A stretch of DNA of 64,000 bases. Origin: Oceanospirillales bacterium. Lineage in GTDB: Bacteria > Pseudomonadota > Gammaproteobacteria > Pseudomonadales > Balneatricaceae. The notes beneath the pieces were generated by a model. That model was not told the origin of the DNA and did not search any database. It saw only the letters and a list, made by a program, of their open reading frames with translations. How positions within the stretch are numbered: position 1 is the stretch's first letter; every line of letters starts with the position of its first letter. The DNA lies in NCBI GenBank assembly GCA_018223185.1, contig JAAEYW010000019.1, positions 26,299 to 90,298 of the forward strand, read 5' to 3'. The position numbers and the translations under genes are program-made. Shown piece by piece: positions 61,912-64,000 of this stretch.

Positions 61912-64000
61912 ATGATAAAAATTAACCCCAGGATACAGTCCTTGCTGCTACTCAGCTGTGTTGTATTAGCCGCCTGCAGCTCTTACAAAGAGAACCGGGC
62001 AAGCATGGATAATCCATGGAACCAGCCAAAGGAATGGGCAGCACAGGTCACCTTCCCAACCTCAGAAAAACAAGATGCCGCCCCGCAGAGCACCCAGGAA
62101 GAACCCGGCCGCTTTGCACAGGAAGGCCCGGGCACCTCAGCCCCGCCTCTGCCCTCCTATGAGCTGTATCAGGGAGATGGCCGTTTTATGAATCTGGAAC
62201 CGGTAAAACAGCGAGAGGCGACAGAGTCTGAGGAAGGCGATGTGACCCTGAATTTTCAGGATACTGAACTCAGCGAAGTGGTGAAAACCATTCTTGGCGA
62301 TATCCTGCAACAAAACTACTCCATTGACGATAAGGTTCGCGGCAGCGCCTACATCCAGACAAGTGAACCGATCCCGCGCAAGTCTCTGATACCGATTCTC
62401 GAACATGTATTGCAGATCAATGGCGCAGCCCTGATCGAGATCAACGGCTTTTATGAGATTGTACCTGCCGACGCTGTTCCTGCCAGCAAACTGAGTATCA
62501 GCAGTCAGCTGACCGCCGGTAAAGGCTATCAGGTTCTGGTGGTGCCACTGAAATATATCTCCGCCAAAGAGATGCTTAAAATACTGGAGCCGATCAAACC
62601 CCGGCAAGGCCTGATAGAAGCAGATGAAAGGCGCAATCTGTTAATACTGGCGGGGACACAGGAGGAACTGATCAACCTTAATCAGACTATCCGGGTATTT
62701 GATATCGATCAGTTGATGGGCATGTCGGTCGGCCTGTTCCGGCTTAAATCGGTCAAGCCTGATGTTCTGGTCGATGAACTGGAAGCGATCTTCGGAGATA
62801 AAGCGGAAGGCCCGCTGGCAGGCGTCATCCGCTATATGCCCATAGAGCGTCTGAACGCCCTGCTGGTGATGACCTCACAACGCAAATATCTCAAGGACGC
62901 CCGAGTCTGGATAGAGCGTCTGGACCGGTCTGAAACGGCCAGCGGCCTGGGTATGTATGTGTACTATGTCCAGAACGGTAAAGCAGAGAATCTGGCAAAC
63001 ATGCTGTCTGAGCTGTTTGCCGGACAGCGACGGGCGCAGGGAAGCCGACCTCAGACCACTACCCCGCCAGCCACCAGCGCAAACACCGAAAATAGCGATG
63101 CAGAACCCGCGGCAGAGCTGCCCGGCTCACCGGCGGATCTCAATGTCGGCGAAGTCAGTATTATTGCCGATGAAGAAAATAATGCGCTGCTGATTCTCGC
63201 ATCGACCGGAGACTATGAAAAAGTACTGACAGCGCTGAATAAGCTGGATGTACTGCCGCTACAAGTGTTGGTGGAAGCCACCATTATCGAGGTTACGCTG
63301 GAAGATGAGCTGCGCTTTGGCCTGCAGTGGTTCTTTAGAAACAAAATCGGTAACAACACCGGACGGGGCGCTCTGGGAGCCTCCCTGAACAGCGGCGATG
63401 GCATTGTTGCGCCCTTCACCCCCAGCGCATCTTATGAAGTCTTCGATGCCGTCAGTACCCGGCTTCTGCTCACGGCTCTGGCAAAAGATTCCAAGGTTAA
63501 TGTGATCTCCTCCCCCTCCCTGATGGTTCTGGATAACCATACTGCGTCGATCCGGGTGGGTGATCAGGTGCCGGTCCGCACCTCTGAAACCACCAATACC
63601 AGCAGCGAGTCAAATATCACCAGCACCATCCAGTTCAAGGATACCGGCGTCCTGCTTGAGGTCACGCCGAGAGTCAATGCCGGCGGCATGGTGGTGCTGG
63701 ATATCTCTCAGGAAGTTAATGATGTCTCAGATACGAAGACCTCATTAATTGATTCACCCACCATTACACAGCGAAAAATCGATACCAGTGTCGCCGTGCA
63801 AAGCGGTGAAACCCTGGTGCTGGGCGGGCTGATTAAGGAAAACAAAGAGAACAGTGATGAAGGCGTACCGGGCGCACGGCATATTCCAGTATTTGGCTGG
63901 CTGTTCAGTAGTGACCGGAAGTTTAAAAAACGTACCGAACTGGTAGTGCTCATCACCCCGACCGCCGTCACCGACCGCAGCGAGGCCAGAGATGTCACCC
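61912..64000 (+). CDS. gspD: Type II secretion secretin GspD, lipoprotein form (C-terminus beyond right edge)
   Basis: Outer-membrane secretin, 696 codons visible and nearly complete. An N-terminal lipobox (VVLAACSS, Cys about 22) suggests a self-targeting liposecretin, like Xanthomonas XpsD or Pseudomonas HxcQ. N0-N3 domains follow (N0 at VTLNFQDTELSEVVKTILGD; repeats at YQVLVVPLKYISAKEML and VGLFRLKSVKPDVLVDEL), then the secretin core (VLVEATIIEVTL, VNVISSPSLMVLDNHTASIRVGDQVPV, DTGVLLEVTPRV, LVLGGLI, RTELVVLITPTAV). A Pro/Thr-rich insert lies about residue 370-405. The ATG at 61912 has AAAGGTG at suitable distance. Confidence 0.93.
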   Translation, partial: MIKINPRIQSLLLLSCVVLAACSSYKENRASMDNPWNQPKEWAAQVTFPTSEKQDAAPQSTQEEPGRFAQEGPGTSAPPLPSYELYQGDGRFMNLEPVKQREATESEEGDVTLNFQDTELSEVVKTILGDILQQNYSIDDKVRGSAYIQTSEPIPRKSLIPILEHVLQINGAALIEINGFYEIVPADAVPASKLSISSQLTAGKGYQVLVVPLKYISAKEMLKILEPIKPRQGLIEADERRNLLILAGTQEELINLNQTIRVFDIDQLMGMSVGLFRLKSVKPDVLVDELEAIFGDKAEGPLAGVIRYMPIERLNALLVMTSQRKYLKDARVWIERLDRSETASGLGMYVYYVQNGKAENLANMLSELFAGQRRAQGSRPQTTTPPATSANTENSDAEPAAELPGSPADLNVGEVSIIADEENNALLILASTGDYEKVLTALNKLDVLPLQVLVEATIIEVTLEDELRFGLQWFFRNKIGNNTGRGALGASLNSGDGIVAPFTPSASYEVFDAVSTRLLLTALAKDSKVNVISSPSLMVLDNHTASIRVGDQVPVRTSETTNTSSESNITSTIQFKDTGVLLEVTPRVNAGGMVVLDISQEVNDVSDTKTSLIDSPTITQRKIDTSVAVQSGETLVLGGLIKENKENSDEGVPGARHIPVFGWLFSSDRKFKKRTELVVLITPTAVTDRSEARDVT

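Overview
The window looks like a chromosomal segment of a marine heterotrophic gammaproteobacterium, most likely of the Oceanospirillales (Amphritea/Neptunomonas-like). This placement is inferred from gene content and arrangement: dctBD beside pyk, an aapJQMP amino-acid importer, Rsd, a pyrE-crc neighbourhood as in Pseudomonas, and a type II secretion operon in E-F-G-H-I-J-K-L-M-N-D order. There is no rRNA to confirm it. Both ends are cut inside genes: dctD on the left, gspD on the right.

Layout. 1-7 kb: C4-dicarboxylate sensing (dctB, dctD), pyruvate kinase, glutamate-cysteine ligase and an orphan FliL-like protein. 7-12 kb: the sigma-70 antagonist rsd, a WD40 lipoprotein, a HupE/UreJ membrane protein with a membrane-anchored partner, and two small exported proteins (EF-hand, glycine zipper). 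12-18 kb: aapJQMP importer, FKBP isomerase, TIGR02444 protein. 18-24.5 kb: ABC-F ATPase, HDOD protein, gamma-glutamyltransferase, FabI. 24.5-28 kb: nitrogen block (cyanase, PP2C-kinase fusion, formate/nitrite channel). 28-32 kb: DCC protein, SDR, folE, nucleobase permease and Tsx-like porin. 32.5-35.2 kb: a heme-globin diguanylate cyclase (dosC) lying between copies of a module built from the 3' end of tRNA-Phe; next to the tRNA the module forms a 170-bp tandem array. 35-39.6 kb: pyrE, crc, rph, yicC and a CLCA_X metallopeptidase-like gene. 40-46 kb: c-di-GMP and chemosensory genes: a DUF2892-GGDEF-EAL fusion, then an operon of a sensorless MCP, a NIT-domain membrane protein and an EAL phosphodiesterase, behind a terminator hairpin that abuts the ribosome binding site. 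46-51 kb: circularly permuted ATP-grasp/alpha-E genes in both split and fused form. 51-53 kb: secreted subtilase. 53.6-64 kb: type II secretion operon ending in a lipoprotein secretin.

How the genes work together. Carbon source choice recurs. Palindromes matching the HexR box (TGTAAT-N3-ATTACA) lie between dctB and pyk and upstream of aapJ, and a Crc homologue is present, so dicarboxylate sensing, amino-acid uptake and lower glycolysis may be co-regulated. A second theme is c-di-GMP: one likely oxygen-sensing cyclase and two EAL proteins with intact catalytic motifs within 13 kb, one of them tied to a chemoreceptor and a putative nitrate/nitrite sensor. The subtilase beside the type II secretion genes is a plausible substrate of that system.

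The observations I rate highest are the tRNA-Phe-tail tandem array and its degenerate sister copy across dosC, the split MCP/NIT/EAL operon with its attenuator-like leader, and the shared HexR-type sites.
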